The notes under the pieces are model-generated. The model was given only the letters and a program-made list of their open reading frames with translations. It made no database searches and was not told where the DNA came from. Below, piece by piece: positions 9,593-18,534 of a stretch of DNA of 64,000 bases. A program made the translations under genes and the position numbers. Source of the stretch: Acidobacteriaceae bacterium. Its GTDB lineage: Bacteria > Acidobacteriota > Terriglobia > Bryobacterales > Bryobacteraceae. The stretch is from positions 18,454 through 82,453 of the forward strand of contig JAFAYI010000013.1 of the NCBI GenBank assembly GCA_019240475.1, written 5' to 3'. How positions within the stretch are numbered: the stretch's first letter is position 1; each line of letters starts with the position of its first letter.

Positions 9593-10820
9593 GGGCTCCT
9601 GGGACTTCCTCCGACGGACGAGTTTGCGAGCGGATGATGTAGTCCGTGTCTTTGAGAGCGTGGCCGGTGAGGACGGCCGCGACGACGGCGTGCGGATCGA
9701 GCTGGCCCGCGGCGGCGAGCTTCTTGATGCCAGCCAAGGTGGCGGCGGAAGCGGGTTCGCAGCCGATTCCATCGCGGCCGATGATTGCCTTGGCCTCGCC
9801 GATCTCTTCGTCGGTGACGTCGATCACCATACCGCCGGTGAATTCGACGCCGCGGAGGGCTTTGCGCCAGGAGCGCGGATTGCCGATTCGAATGGCGGTT
9901 GCGACAGTGTCTGGGGCCGCGACGGGCGTGAGCTGTTTCGAGTGAGATTCCCAGAGGCGAGCGAACGGATTCGCGCCCGCGGCCTGGACGACGATGAGGC
10001 GCGGTACACGATCGATGAAGCCCTGGGTCTTCAGTTCGGCAAACGCCTTGCCGAAGGAAGACGAATTCCCGAGGTTGCCACCGGGGACGACGACGTAATC
10101 CGGAGCGCGCCATTCGAACTGTTCGAGGAGCTCGAACATGGCGGTCTTCTGGCCTTCAATGCGGAATGGGTTGATGGAGTTGAGGAAATAGAGATCGGGG
10201 TCGCCGGCGGAGAGGAGCGCGTCGAGCGCGTCGTCGAAGCTGCCTTCGATTTGCACGACCTGGGCGCCGAAGTCCAAGGCTTGAGCGAGCTTGTTATTGG
10301 ATGCCTGACCCATGGGCAAATACACGCGGGCGGCGAGCCCGGCGCGCGCGGCATAGGCGGCGAGAGATGCGGCGGTGTTTCCGGTGGAGGCGCAGGCGAC
10401 AGCACGGGCGCCGACAAAGTTGGCCTCCGTGATGCCGGCCGTCATGCCCAGATCCTTGAAGGAGCCGGTTGGATTCCATCCGAGATGCTTAAACCAGAGT
10501 TCGCGAACGCCAGACCATGCGGCCGTCCTTCGAGCGCGAAGGCGCGGCGTGTTGCCTTCCGCCATGGTGACCACGCGGTCGAGCGGATATTCGGGAAGAA
10601 ACTCGCGAAAGCGCCAGACGCCGCTGATGTCGCGAGGGTCGCCGGAGGCGCGCCGACCGCGCCAGATGTTCTTCAGGTCGCAGGCGCTATAGAAACGCGG
10701 CTCGATGACGACCTCAAGAAGGTCTCCGCATTTCGGGCAAGCAAGCGAGCGGTCGTGCAGTTCGAGGGCGGCGCCGCAGTCGGCGGCACTACAGCGCAGA
10801 TACGTCACCGGTTTCTTCAA
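9582..10820 (-). CDS. thrC: threonine synthase with N-terminal zinc-ribbon-like segment
   Basis: A 412-residue fold-type II PLP enzyme that converts O-phosphohomoserine to threonine. The PLP lysine is in TGSFKDLGMT and the phosphate-binding loop is PGGNLGNSSSFGKA. The first 35 residues hold two cysteine pairs (YLRCSAADCG and ACPKCG), a zinc-ribbon-like element seen in many archaeal-type and bacterial threonine synthases. The longest frame starts at TTG (10820) without a clear ribosome-binding site; GTG at 10808 after GAAGAAACC is an alternative. It overlaps thrB at its 3' end. Confidence 0.93.
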   Translation of the reverse strand: MKKPVTYLRCSAADCGAALELHDRSLACPKCGDLLEVVIEPRFYSACDLKNIWRGRRASGDPRDISGVWRFREFLPEYPLDRVVTMAEGNTPRLRARRTAAWSGVRELWFKHLGWNPTGSFKDLGMTAGITEANFVGARAVACASTGNTAASLAAYAARAGLAARVYLPMGQASNNKLAQALDFGAQVVQIEGSFDDALDALLSAGDPDLYFLNSINPFRIEGQKTAMFELLEQFEWRAPDYVVVPGGNLGNSSSFGKAFAELKTQGFIDRVPRLIVVQAAGANPFARLWESHSKQLTPVAAPDTVATAIRIGNPRSWRKALRGVEFTGGMVIDVTDEEIGEAKAIIGRDGIGCEPASAATLAGIKKLAAAGQLDPHAVVAAVLTGHALKDTDYIIRSQTRPSEEVPGAHAR

Positions 10821-10849
10821 AGTAGCATTGGGAGAAATGGGGAGGAGCG

Positions 10850-11335
10850 CTATAGGGCCTGGGAGCAGGGCAGTCCAGCGGGCGAGGGCGAGATGAAAGT
10901 ATGTCCGGACAGCACGGCCTGAACGGCGTTCAGAAGATCGCGAGAAGCTTTTTTCTTGAAGACGTATGCGCGGGCGCCGCTTTCGAATGCCTCGTCCACG
11001 TACGCACGGTCGGTATGCTCGCTGAGAAAGATGACGTGAACGTGCGGCATGCGTCTGCGCAGTTCGCGAGCTGCTCTAAAGCCATTCATCCCCGGCATGG
11101 AGATATCCAGGAGAGCCATATCCGGATTGAGGCGCTCCACGAGCTCAATGCCGGCGGCGGCGGAATCCGCTTCCCCGAGAACGTGTACGGGAGAGCTGTC
11201 GAAAAGAAGCCGGAGAGCTTCGCGTATGCCCGAGTCATCGTCCATTATGATCAGCGTGCATTCGTCCGAACCCGAAGTGATGTGCCGAGTTGGTTCCACT
11301 TTGGAGACCTCAGGCGCCCAACCGTAGGAGATCAC
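10850..11335 (-). CDS. response regulator, receiver domain only (NarL-like, lacks HTH)
   Basis: About 160 residues. The receiver is intact: acidic pair in IIMDDDSG, phosphoacceptor in ALLDISMPGMNG, Ser in VIFLSEHTD and Lys in YVFKKKAS. The sequence ends shortly after the linker DLLNAVQAVLSGHTFISP, the point where NarL-family proteins continue into a LuxR helix-turn-helix. No such domain follows in any frame before thrC. It lies 136 bases downstream of a HisKA_3 kinase gene and is probably its phosphorylation partner. The start is uncertain: GTG at 11335 or GTG at 11299. Confidence 0.85.
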   Translation of the reverse strand: MISYGWAPEVSKVEPTRHITSGSDECTLIIMDDDSGIREALRLLFDSSPVHVLGEADSAAAGIELVERLNPDMALLDISMPGMNGFRAARELRRRMPHVHVIFLSEHTDRAYVDEAFESGARAYVFKKKASRDLLNAVQAVLSGHTFISPSPAGLPCSQAL

Positions 11336-11470
11336 ACAATCGACGTTGGGCCAATCTCACGAGCTGTTCGAAACATTGGACGAGCCGGGAGCGAGGACGA
11401 GTCATATGGAGATTTACCAAGACGAAGCCTGGGAGATTTTCGTATTGGCCGAGCGGGCGCCCGATGGATT

Positions 11471-12136
11471 CTATTTCGAGCGGAACTCCGGAACGCGCAC
11501 GGTGAGCGTGGCGCCCTGGCCGGGGGAGAATTGCAGATCGAGGGTCGCGTTTATGAGCCTGGCGCGCTCCTCCATGGCTGCGAGGCCGAAGCCGGATGCG
11601 TGATTTTCAATCGTAGAGCCCGGGCCCGAGTCGCTGACCTGCATTTCCACGCCTTCGGCGAAACCGATGAGGCGCACTCTTACATGAACCTTGCCGGCGT
11701 GTTTGGCGATGGCGCGTAGCGCTTCCTCAGCTATCCGATAGAGGCCGGTGGCGACATCCACAGGAATGCCTTCAGGCGCGTCTTTGGCGAAGAAGGCGGC
11801 GTCGGTTTCCTCGCGTTCTCCGAACTCCTGCGTAAGAGAGCGCAAGGCCGCAGTCAAGCCGAGATCTTCAATCAAAGAAGGATGCAGGCGATGGGACAAG
11901 GAGCGAACGTGGTCGGAGACGTCGCCGATCTGAGCGAGGATTTGCCCAATCTTCTGTTGGGCGATTTCGGGATTTCTCGATAGATTCCGGAGTACCTGAT
12001 CGCCAAGCATGCTGAGGGCGGCCAAGCGCTGGCTGATGTCGTCGTGGAGCTCACGGGCGAGACTGCGGCGTTCGTCGTCCTGGGCATGGAGCAGGGCGCC
12101 TGTGAGGGCGCGCAGTTCTTCCTTGCTGCGATCCAT
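11471..12136 (-). CDS. NarX/DesK-type sensor histidine kinase, soluble
   Basis: About 221 residues. The HisKA_3 dimerisation/phosphoacceptor helix is ERRSLARELHDDISQRLAAL, and the HATPase domain follows, with the N box near GLYRIAEEALRAIAKHA and glycine-rich boxes SDSGPGS and SGFGLAAMEERA. No membrane segment or recognisable sensor domain precedes it, so it may sense a cytoplasmic signal or be driven by a partner. ATG at 12136 lacks a good ribosome-binding site; a TTG at 12196 preceded by AGGTCACCC would add 20 residues. The receiver-only regulator follows in the same direction. Confidence 0.85.
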   Translation of the reverse strand: MDRSKEELRALTGALLHAQDDERRSLARELHDDISQRLAALSMLGDQVLRNLSRNPEIAQQKIGQILAQIGDVSDHVRSLSHRLHPSLIEDLGLTAALRSLTQEFGEREETDAAFFAKDAPEGIPVDVATGLYRIAEEALRAIAKHAGKVHVRVRLIGFAEGVEMQVSDSGPGSTIENHASGFGLAAMEERARLINATLDLQFSPGQGATLTVRVPEFRSK

Positions 12137-12396
12137 TTCCCTTGTGGCGGGTTGGAGGTGGGGCTTGGGGTAGTTAGTCGGATCGTCGTTCTGCAAGGGT
12201 GACCTGCTTTCGGAAGGGCGGCGAAACCGGAGACCGGCGATGGGACATTGCGGCCGTTTCGAACGCCTGTGCTCAAGCAGCAGGCTTCGTAATAAGATTA
12301 CTCTCTCCCGTTTTACCTTGCACCGTTCCTGGCATTTGGATGGGCAGAGGGTGGAGGGGAGACATGCGTGGGCGTAGATAGTTAGGATCGAGGAGA

Positions 12397-13341
12397 GTGT
12401 CGCTATTCGAGTTGCATGCATTGCGGTTCTCGTTTGTTGCGAGGGAGGCGATTCGCTTCGAGGCGCCGGCGTCGAACGTGTTGCGGGGCGCTTTCGGGAC
12501 CATCTTCCGGCGGATTGCGTGCGCGCCGGATTGCCCAGGGGCGGGCTGCTGTGAGCGAAGAGCGCAGTGCCCATACGCGCGCATGTTCGAGCCAGGGGCG
12601 AGCGGCGGCGGCGCCAGCGGGCTGACTAACTGGCCGCGGCCCTTTGTGTTTCGGGCGATGCATCTGGATGGGCAAAGCTTCGCGGAGGGCGAAGGCTTCC
12701 ACTTCGACCTGCATCTTTTCGATACGAAGATTTCGGCGGTTCGGCGCCTGGCGATGGCGTTTGCGGAGTTGGGACGCGAGGGGCTGGGGCGAGGGCGGCG
12801 GCGAGTGGAGTTGAGGGGAGTGAGCCGGTTGAACAGGATGGGAGAAGAGGCCGGCTCATTGTACGAGGCGGGGACGGTGGCGGCGGAGGATGTTGCGCCA
12901 GTTGTGGTGGACCTGGACGGGGCGGCTGGGGGCGGCCGAGTGGGGCGGCTGCGGGTCCGGTTCGTAACTCCGACGGAATTGAAGCACGAAGGCCAGGTGG
13001 CGGCGCGGCCGGAGTTTGGGATTCTGGCGGCGCGAGCGCGAGATCGAGTCAGCGCCCTCAGGGAATTTTACGGGGCGGGGCCGCTCGAGATAGATTATCG
13101 CGGGTTCGGCCAGCGAGCCGCTTTAGTGGAGATGACGCGTTGCGAGATAGAACATGTGGAATTGCGGCGCCGGAGCAGCCGGACGGGACAGACGCATCCG
13201 ATTGGCGGGTTTGTGGGCGAAGCGGAGTACGAAGGGGAGCTAAGTGAATTCGCCGGTTACTTAGAGGCCGCGAAATGGACCGGGGTGGGAAGGCAGACGG
13301 TGTGGGGGAAGGGGATGATTGTGACGGAGATGGAGGCCTGA
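12397..13341 (+). CDS. Cas6-like CRISPR RNA endoribonuclease (RAMP), solitary
   Basis: A 314-residue protein. The C-terminal part, GFVGEAEYEGELSEF followed by a glycine-rich WTGVGRQTVWGKG loop, is the hallmark of the Cas6 C-terminal RAMP domain. Near the N-terminus, LRGAFGTIFRR is followed by a cluster of six cysteines (about residues 42-58) ending in CPYARMFEP, as in one Cas6 subfamily. Cas6 cuts pre-crRNA at repeats. No CRISPR array and no other cas gene occurs in the window, so its RNA substrate is unknown. The catalytic residue cannot be assigned by eye. The start is GTG. Confidence 0.75.
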   Translation: MSLFELHALRFSFVAREAIRFEAPASNVLRGAFGTIFRRIACAPDCPGAGCCERRAQCPYARMFEPGASGGGASGLTNWPRPFVFRAMHLDGQSFAEGEGFHFDLHLFDTKISAVRRLAMAFAELGREGLGRGRRRVELRGVSRLNRMGEEAGSLYEAGTVAAEDVAPVVVDLDGAAGGGRVGRLRVRFVTPTELKHEGQVAARPEFGILAARARDRVSALREFYGAGPLEIDYRGFGQRAALVEMTRCEIEHVELRRRSSRTGQTHPIGGFVGEAEYEGELSEFAGYLEAAKWTGVGRQTVWGKGMIVTEMEA

Positions 13342-13436
13342 CAGAGCCGACTCGGTGTTTTAGGATCGCCGTAATGTTACTAGTTGTGGCGTTGCAGGGA
13401 ACCCACTAGAATTTAGTCCACCTAAACATTCCGGAG

Positions 13437-13835
13437 GTGGGCGGGAAACGATCTTTGATTTCTTTGACCGCTGGCATCTGTTTGATCTGTGGGGCTCAAA
13501 CCGCCGGATCGAATGGTGGCACTCCCGGCGCCTGGATCGTTAACTTACTTCTCAGCCTGATCTGGGTAGCTCTTATCGAGTATGTCTTTGACAAACTATC
13601 GTTTTTTTGGGCTTTGTTGGCGGCCGTGCTTTTCACTGTGACTGTCGGCCTAGCTCTCTACGATTTTTGTGTAGTGCAACTCGGCGTGTACGTGCTATTG
13701 CTACCGCCAAGTTTGCTAATAATCGTGCTCAAGAGCCTCGACCGGCTCAGAGGACACGTGACGCTTGCACCGAAGTCGCGGACTCGTAATCGAGGCGCCA
13801 TTGGCCGCCGACGCCGTTCGAGCCTGAGAGCTTAA
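13437..13835 (+). CDS. small hydrophobic protein of unknown function
   Basis: 132 codons opening with GTG directly after CCGGAG (an alternative TTG lies at 13455). Residues 5-100 contain about three hydrophobic helices, including PGAWIVNLLLSLIWVALIE and VYVLLLPPSLLIIVLKSL, and the tail is very basic with several Arg pairs. This is the layout of a small inner-membrane protein. I recognise no family. Codon use is less GC-biased than in its neighbours, and it sits at the edge of a decayed island. Confidence 0.45.
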   Translation: MGGKRSLISLTAGICLICGAQTAGSNGGTPGAWIVNLLLSLIWVALIEYVFDKLSFFWALLAAVLFTVTVGLALYDFCVVQLGVYVLLLPPSLLIIVLKSLDRLRGHVTLAPKSRTRNRGAIGRRRRSSLRA

Positions 13836-14075
13836 TAGAACGCGAGCGCAGAGGGGAGAAGCGCGATGGGATCAAGCTCGGGGCAAGCAATGGTCCCTCA
13901 ATTTGACGGGTCTATGGTGACAGTCGGCGTGTTTTGGGTCATTGAGGTTGACCGTCACTATGAGGGCGTGTAAGTTAAACCGACTTATAAGTTAGAGAGA
14001 TTTTTTCTGCAACGGGAATTGCGGCGCTCATCGGACGCTGCACATCGGGTTTTCGGTTGCCAGCGGAGTGTCTAA
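13836..14075. other. intergenic stretch at island edge
   Basis: No supported gene. The short GTGAC/GTCAC inverted pair near 13918-13955 is too weak to call. Confidence 0.3.
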
Positions 14076-14426
14076 TTAGCTGGCTTTACCTAACACATCT
14101 TCGACAGCTTCAGGGTGCTTCGCAATGACGGCTAGCAGCACTCGGGTGGGCGCATCCGGGGTTGCGCGCCCTTGCTCCCAATTGCGGAGCGTGGCGGGCG
14201 GGAAGCCGAACTTCGTCGCGAACTCAGTTTGACTCAATCCCATTCGTCGGCGCACCTGGCGCACGTCTATTTCAGGAATCGTTACGACGGTGACGCGGAC
14301 CCGATCGCTTTCACCGCGGGACCACGCAATCGCCTCTTCCAATCCCTGGATAATCCGGTGACCAACTGGCGCCTTCTTCCGTTTTGGCTTTGTCGTTCGC
14401 TCTCCGGTAGCGTTTCTGTTCCTCAT
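14076..14426 (-). CDS. HTH antitoxin of a RelE/HigB-type module
   Basis: A 116-residue protein with a basic N-terminus and an XRE helix-turn-helix at about residues 55-110 (VRQVRRRMGLSQTEFATKFGF, then LRNWEQGRATPD). It resembles HigA/NadS-type antitoxins that bind the toxin and repress the operon. Its ATG directly follows the toxin's TGA stop, with GAGGAAAT as ribosome-binding site inside the toxin gene, so the two are translationally coupled. Confidence 0.85.
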   Translation of the reverse strand: MRNRNATGERTTKPKRKKAPVGHRIIQGLEEAIAWSRGESDRVRVTVVTIPEIDVRQVRRRMGLSQTEFATKFGFPPATLRNWEQGRATPDAPTRVLLAVIAKHPEAVEDVLGKAS

Positions 14427-14786
14427 TCATTTCCTCCCCGATCGACTCGCATACCCTGCAACCAGGGCCGGCACGAGTTTCGCAATCGCATTCCGCTCGG
14501 CCTTCGTTAGATTTGCCTTTTCGTTCTTGCCATACGCCGCCAAAAGGAACACAGGGATGCGTTCGCTGTGGAAGTAGTAGATCACGCGCGCGCCTCCTCG
14601 CTTTCCTCTGCCTGGCAGCGCCCATCGCAGCTTCCTGACGCCTCCAGTCTCGGGAATCAAATCGCCTGATTCGGGATTCGCCGCAATGAACGCAACCAAG
14701 TCCATTCGTTCCGCTCCCGGCATTAGCTGGCTGGCGTCCCTGAGGAACCGGTCTGTCTCAACAACGGTGATCAGCGAGCGCCTCAC
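14427..14786 (-). CDS. RelE/HigB-like toxin
   Basis: A 119-residue protein of the RelE/ParE fold, probably a ribosome-dependent mRNA interferase. Typical features are LRWALPGRGKRGGARVIYY, with clustered basic residues, then VFLLAAYGKNEKANLTKAE. It starts at GTG, and the toxin-first order is that of higBA-type loci. A perfect 7-bp inverted repeat lies 10 bases before the start and is a likely antitoxin operator. Confidence 0.85.
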   Translation of the reverse strand: MRRSLITVVETDRFLRDASQLMPGAERMDLVAFIAANPESGDLIPETGGVRKLRWALPGRGKRGGARVIYYFHSERIPVFLLAAYGKNEKANLTKAERNAIAKLVPALVAGYASRSGRK

Positions 14787-14795
14787 CTACTGAGT

Positions 14796-14812
14796 ATACG
14801 CAGATTGCGTAT
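14796..14812. promoter_or_regulatory. inverted repeat upstream of toxin gene, likely operator
   Basis: ATACGCA-GAT-TGCGTAT: two perfect 7-base arms with a 3-base spacer, just upstream of the GTG start of the toxin gene. This is where a HigA-type antitoxin would bind to repress its own operon. Confidence 0.6.
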
Positions 14813-14821
14813 GAGGCGCGC

Positions 14822-14964
14822 GGCCTGAAGGGAATCACGTGGCACACACCTTCCGGCACACGTTTGCTTCGCGTCTCGTGCAGCATGGCGCGGACATCGT
14901 GATTGTGAAAGAGCTGCTAGGGCATTCAACGATTGTGACAATCGTCAAAAACCCCGCCAGTTGA
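14822..14964 (+). pseudogene. tyrosine recombinase (integrase) remnant, frameshifted
   Basis: One frame reads GLKGITWHT and, after a two-base shift in the ACACAC run at 14843-14848, another reads HTFRHTFASRLVQHGADI and on to LLGHSTIVT. Together these are the HxxR box and LGHS motif of phage-type integrases. The N-terminal core and the C-terminal catalytic tyrosine are both missing; the frame ends at TGA 14962-14964. It lies 46 bases from tRNA-Ser, the usual site for integrative elements, so it marks a decayed insertion. Confidence 0.8.
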
Positions 14965-15010
14965 GTAGTGACAGGTTGCTAAGCCTTTGGGCATCGGATA
15001 TTTTGGTAGC

Positions 15011-15100
15011 GGAGGAATGGGTGAGCGGTTGAAACCGGCGGTCTTGAAAACCGTTTGCGTCGAAAGGCGCACGGGGGTTCGAATCCCTCTTCCTCCGCCA
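15011..15100 (+). tRNA. tRNA-Ser (anticodon TGA)
   Basis: Acceptor arms GGAGGAA and TTCCTCC pair fully, followed by G73 and an encoded CCA. The anticodon loop reads CTTGAAA (anticodon TGA). The long variable arm is typical of tRNA-Ser, and the T-loop is GTTCGAATC. An integrase remnant lies just upstream. Confidence 0.95.
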
Positions 15101-15144
15101 GAACCTTCGTGGACCTGCAGGGAGTGCGATGATAGTCGTTTCCC

Positions 15145-17268
15145 GTGAATCGACTAACCATACTCCACTTTGCAGGAACGATTTTGTCAGGGCTTCTAAC
15201 AACTCTCCCACTCACAGGCCAGACCGCGCCGGCGCCGCCCGTTGCTCCCCGCGTTGCACATACGGATGCGCGCCACGGCGCAACCGTAACGGACGATTAT
15301 CACTGGCTTCGCGAACGATCGAATCCGGAAGTCATTAAATACCTGGAAGCGGAGAACGCCTACACCGCGGCGATGACCCAGAGTCTGAAGCCATTCGCGG
15401 ACACGCTCTATGGCGAGATGCTGGGGCGCGTCAAGCAGACGGACCTAAGTGTTCCGGTTCGAGACGGCGGCTATCTTTACTATTCGCGGACCGAAGAGGG
15501 CAAGCAGTATCCGATTCGGTGCCGGCGGAAGGGCTCGATGGACGCACCGGAAGAGGTGCTACTGGACCTGAACCAATTGGCCACGGGCCGCAAGTTTGTA
15601 GGGCTCGGGGCGTTCCTGGTGAGCGACGACCAAAACTTGCTGGCCTATACGATCGACTACGTCGGATTCCGGCAATACGGCCTACACGTCAAGGATCTTC
15701 GCACCGGCCAGACGCTTCCGGACACCGCGGAGCGCGTGACGAGCGTGGAATGGGCCGCGGATAACAAGACCCTTTTCTTTACGACGGAAGATGCCGTGAC
15801 CAAGCGACCCGACAAGCTGTGGCGCCATGCTCTGGGTTCGGGAACGGGCGCACAGTTGCTTTACGACGAAAAAGACGAGCTTTACGACATCGGCGTGGAG
15901 AAGACTCGGGACAAGAAGTATCTGCTGATGGAAAGCGGCAGCAAGGACACGACGGAATTTCGCTATCTGAGAGCGGACCGGCCGGGGGACGACTTTACGG
16001 TTTTTCTGGCTCGCGAAAAGAAGCACCGTTATTATCCGGATCACCGCGAGAAGCTTTTCTACATACGGACAAACAAGGGAGGGAAGAATTTCGAAGTGGT
16101 CACCGCGCCGGAGAATGCGCCGAGCCCGGACCACTGGAAGGTTTTCATTCCGCATCGGGAAGACGTCTTGATCGAGGATATGGATCTGTTCAAGACATTC
16201 GCGGTATCGGTGGAGAAGTCGCAGGCGGTGAACCATCTGCGGGTGTACAACTTCGAGTCGGGCGCCTGGACTTCGATCCAGTTTCCCGAGCCGGTGTATT
16301 CGGCGTTCCCAGGCGATACGCGGGACTATGAGTCCACGACATACCGATACAACTATCAAAGCTTTATCACTCCGCAGAGCGTTTACGATTTCGATACCGT
16401 GAGCGGCGCATCGAAACTGTTGAAGCGGCAGGAGGTGTTAGGGGGCTACGATCCATCGCAATATGCGTCCGAGCGCCTTTGGGCGACCGCTCGGGATGGC
16501 GTCAAAGTTCCAGTTTCGATTGTTTACAAAAAGGGCTTCGAACGCAATGGGCGCGCTCCGCTGTTCCTATATGCATATGGATCCTATGGGTTCGCGACGC
16601 CGGTTACGTTCGATAGTTCGCGTTTGAGCTTGCTCGATCGAGGGATGCCATACGCCATCGCGCACATACGCGGCGGTAACGAGATGGGAGAGCAGTGGCG
16701 CGAAGACGGCATGTTGATGAAGAAGAAAAACACCTTCAACGACTTCGTGGATTGCGCTCAGTATCTGGTCGATCAAGGCTGGACTTCGAAGGATGGACTG
16801 GTCATTGAAGGCGCGAGCGCGGGCGGGCTGCTGATGGGAGCGGTGGTGAATCAGCGCCCGGATCTGTTTCGAGCGGTTCATCTGGGGGTGCCTTTCGTGG
16901 ATGTGATGAACACGATGTTCGATGCGTCCCTGCCTTTGACGGTCGGCGAATACCTGGAGTGGGGCAATCCGAACGAGCAGGCCGCATACGACTACATGAA
17001 GACTTACAGCCCGTACGACAATCTCGAAAAGCGTGCGTATCCAGCAATGCTGGTGACGACCAGCTTGCACGACAGCCAAGTGATGTATTGGGAGCCGGCC
17101 AAGTATGTGGCGCGGCTGCGTACGCTGAAGACGGATGCAAATCCGTTGCTGTTGAAGATCAAGATGGACCCGGCCGGACACGGCGGCGCGTCCGGGCGCT
17201 ATGACCGCCTGCACGACCGGGCGTTTGAATACGCCTGGCTACTGAGCCAAGTGGGTATCACCCACTAG
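15145..17268 (+). CDS. oligopeptidase B (S9A prolyl-oligopeptidase family), exported
   Basis: A 707-residue serine peptidase: signal peptide (residues 1-26, ending near LTGQTAPA), beta-propeller (about 80-430), then an alpha/beta-hydrolase domain. The nucleophile is in EGASAGGLL, the catalytic Asp in SLHDSQV and the His in AGHGG. The family cleaves short peptides after Lys or Arg. The signal peptide suggests periplasmic peptide degradation, common in protein-scavenging soil bacteria. The start is GTG. It is monocistronic and follows tRNA-Ser. Confidence 0.92.
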   Translation: MNRLTILHFAGTILSGLLTTLPLTGQTAPAPPVAPRVAHTDARHGATVTDDYHWLRERSNPEVIKYLEAENAYTAAMTQSLKPFADTLYGEMLGRVKQTDLSVPVRDGGYLYYSRTEEGKQYPIRCRRKGSMDAPEEVLLDLNQLATGRKFVGLGAFLVSDDQNLLAYTIDYVGFRQYGLHVKDLRTGQTLPDTAERVTSVEWAADNKTLFFTTEDAVTKRPDKLWRHALGSGTGAQLLYDEKDELYDIGVEKTRDKKYLLMESGSKDTTEFRYLRADRPGDDFTVFLAREKKHRYYPDHREKLFYIRTNKGGKNFEVVTAPENAPSPDHWKVFIPHREDVLIEDMDLFKTFAVSVEKSQAVNHLRVYNFESGAWTSIQFPEPVYSAFPGDTRDYESTTYRYNYQSFITPQSVYDFDTVSGASKLLKRQEVLGGYDPSQYASERLWATARDGVKVPVSIVYKKGFERNGRAPLFLYAYGSYGFATPVTFDSSRLSLLDRGMPYAIAHIRGGNEMGEQWREDGMLMKKKNTFNDFVDCAQYLVDQGWTSKDGLVIEGASAGGLLMGAVVNQRPDLFRAVHLGVPFVDVMNTMFDASLPLTVGEYLEWGNPNEQAAYDYMKTYSPYDNLEKRAYPAMLVTTSLHDSQVMYWEPAKYVARLRTLKTDANPLLLKIKMDPAGHGGASGRYDRLHDRAFEYAWLLSQVGITH

Positions 17269-17280
17269 TGAGCGCCACGG

Positions 17281-18510
17281 TTAATGAGCGGCGCCGTTAC
17301 CGCTGCCGTTTCGCGATGAACCGTTGGACGATGCTCCGCCGTGCGGTTTCAGAACGACCTTGATGCACTCGTCCTGCTTATCGCGGAAGGTCCGGTAGGC
17401 GCTCGGCGCGTCTTCGAGGGGCAAGCGGTGCGTGATGATGAACGTGGGATCGATCTCACCTTTGCGAATGCGCTCAAGCAGCGGCGCCATGTAGCGGTGC
17501 ATATGGGTCTGGCCGGTGCGGATGGTGAGCGAGCGGTTCATGATGGCGCCCATGGGAATTTTATCCAAGAGCCCGCCATAGACGCCGGGGACGGAAACGG
17601 TTCCGCCATTGCGGCAGGCCATGATGGCTTCGCGCAAGGCGATGGGGCGGCCGGTCTCTAGCATGAGCGCTTGCTTGATGCGATCGTATGCGTAGAGCGG
17701 GCCCGGCATGTGCGCTTCCATGCCCACGGCGTCGATGCAGGAATCGGGTCCGCGCGAGCCGGTCAATTCCATGAGCGTGTCGTAGACATTTGCTTTTTCG
17801 TAGTCGATGGCGATGGCGCCGAGTTTCTCCCGAGCGAGGCGCAGGCGTTCGGGGACGCGATCGATGGCGATGACGCGCTCGGCGCCTAGCAGGTACGCGC
17901 TTTGGATGGCAAAGAGGCCGACGGGCCCGCAGCCCCATATGGCGACGGTATCGCCCGGATGAATGTTGCACTGCTCGGCGGCCATGTAGCCGGTTGGCAA
18001 AATGTCGGAGAGGAACAGGACCTGCTCGTCGCTGAGCTCATCGGGGACTTTAAGAGGGCCAACATCGGCGAAGGGCACGCGGGCGTATTGCGCCTGGCCG
18101 CCCGCATAGCCGCCGACCAGATGCGAGTAGCCGAACAGGCCTGCTGGAGAATGGCCCCAAAGCTTTTCCGCCATCCAGGCGTTGGGATTGGAATTTTCAC
18201 ACAGAGAGAACAACTGGCGCTCGCACGAGAAGCATCGTCCGCAGGAGATGGTGAAGGGGACGACGACGCGGTCGCCGGGCTTGAGGTTCTGGACAGATTT
18301 GCCGGTTTCGACGACTTCGCCCATGAACTCGTGGCCGAGAATGTCGCCAGCCATCATGCTGGGGATGTAGCCGTCATACAGATGCAGATCGGAGCCGCAG
18401 ATGGCGGTGGAGGTAATCTTGACGATCGCATCGCGGGGGTTCAGGATTTCGGGGTCGGGAACGTCCATGACGCGGAGATCTTCTTTGCCATACCAGCAGT
18501 TCGCTTTCAT
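17281..18510 (-). CDS. zinc-dependent alcohol dehydrogenase, formaldehyde-dehydrogenase-like
   Basis: A 409-residue medium-chain dehydrogenase. The catalytic zinc ligand Cys is in [12 protein letters not shown], followed by GHEFMGEV; four structural-zinc cysteines lie in [17 protein letters not shown]. The Rossmann motif is [14 protein letters not shown]. The inserted loop and length resemble glutathione-independent formaldehyde dehydrogenases and their many uncharacterised relatives, so the substrate is not certain. The last 15 residues are a low-complexity Ser/Asn/Gly tail. It follows the SRPBCC gene by 24 bases, probably one operon. Confidence 0.88.
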   Translation of the reverse strand: MKANCWYGKEDLRVMDVPDPEILNPRDAIVKITSTAICGSDLHLYDGYIPSMMAGDILGHEFMGEVVETGKSVQNLKPGDRVVVPFTISCGRCFSCERQLFSLCENSNPNAWMAEKLWGHSPAGLFGYSHLVGGYAGGQAQYARVPFADVGPLKVPDELSDEQVLFLSDILPTGYMAAEQCNIHPGDTVAIWGCGPVGLFAIQSAYLLGAERVIAIDRVPERLRLAREKLGAIAIDYEKANVYDTLMELTGSRGPDSCIDAVGMEAHMPGPLYAYDRIKQALMLETGRPIALREAIMACRNGGTVSVPGVYGGLLDKIPMGAIMNRSLTIRTGQTHMHRYMAPLLERIRKGEIDPTFIITHRLPLEDAPSAYRTFRDKQDECIKVVLKPHGGASSNGSSRNGSGNGAAH

Positions 18511-18534
18511 ATGAACTCCTTTTACCTATTGAAT

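Noticed and set aside
9525..10922. A 465-codon frame antisense to thrC
   Set aside because: Shadow of a well-conserved threonine synthase with catalytic motifs.
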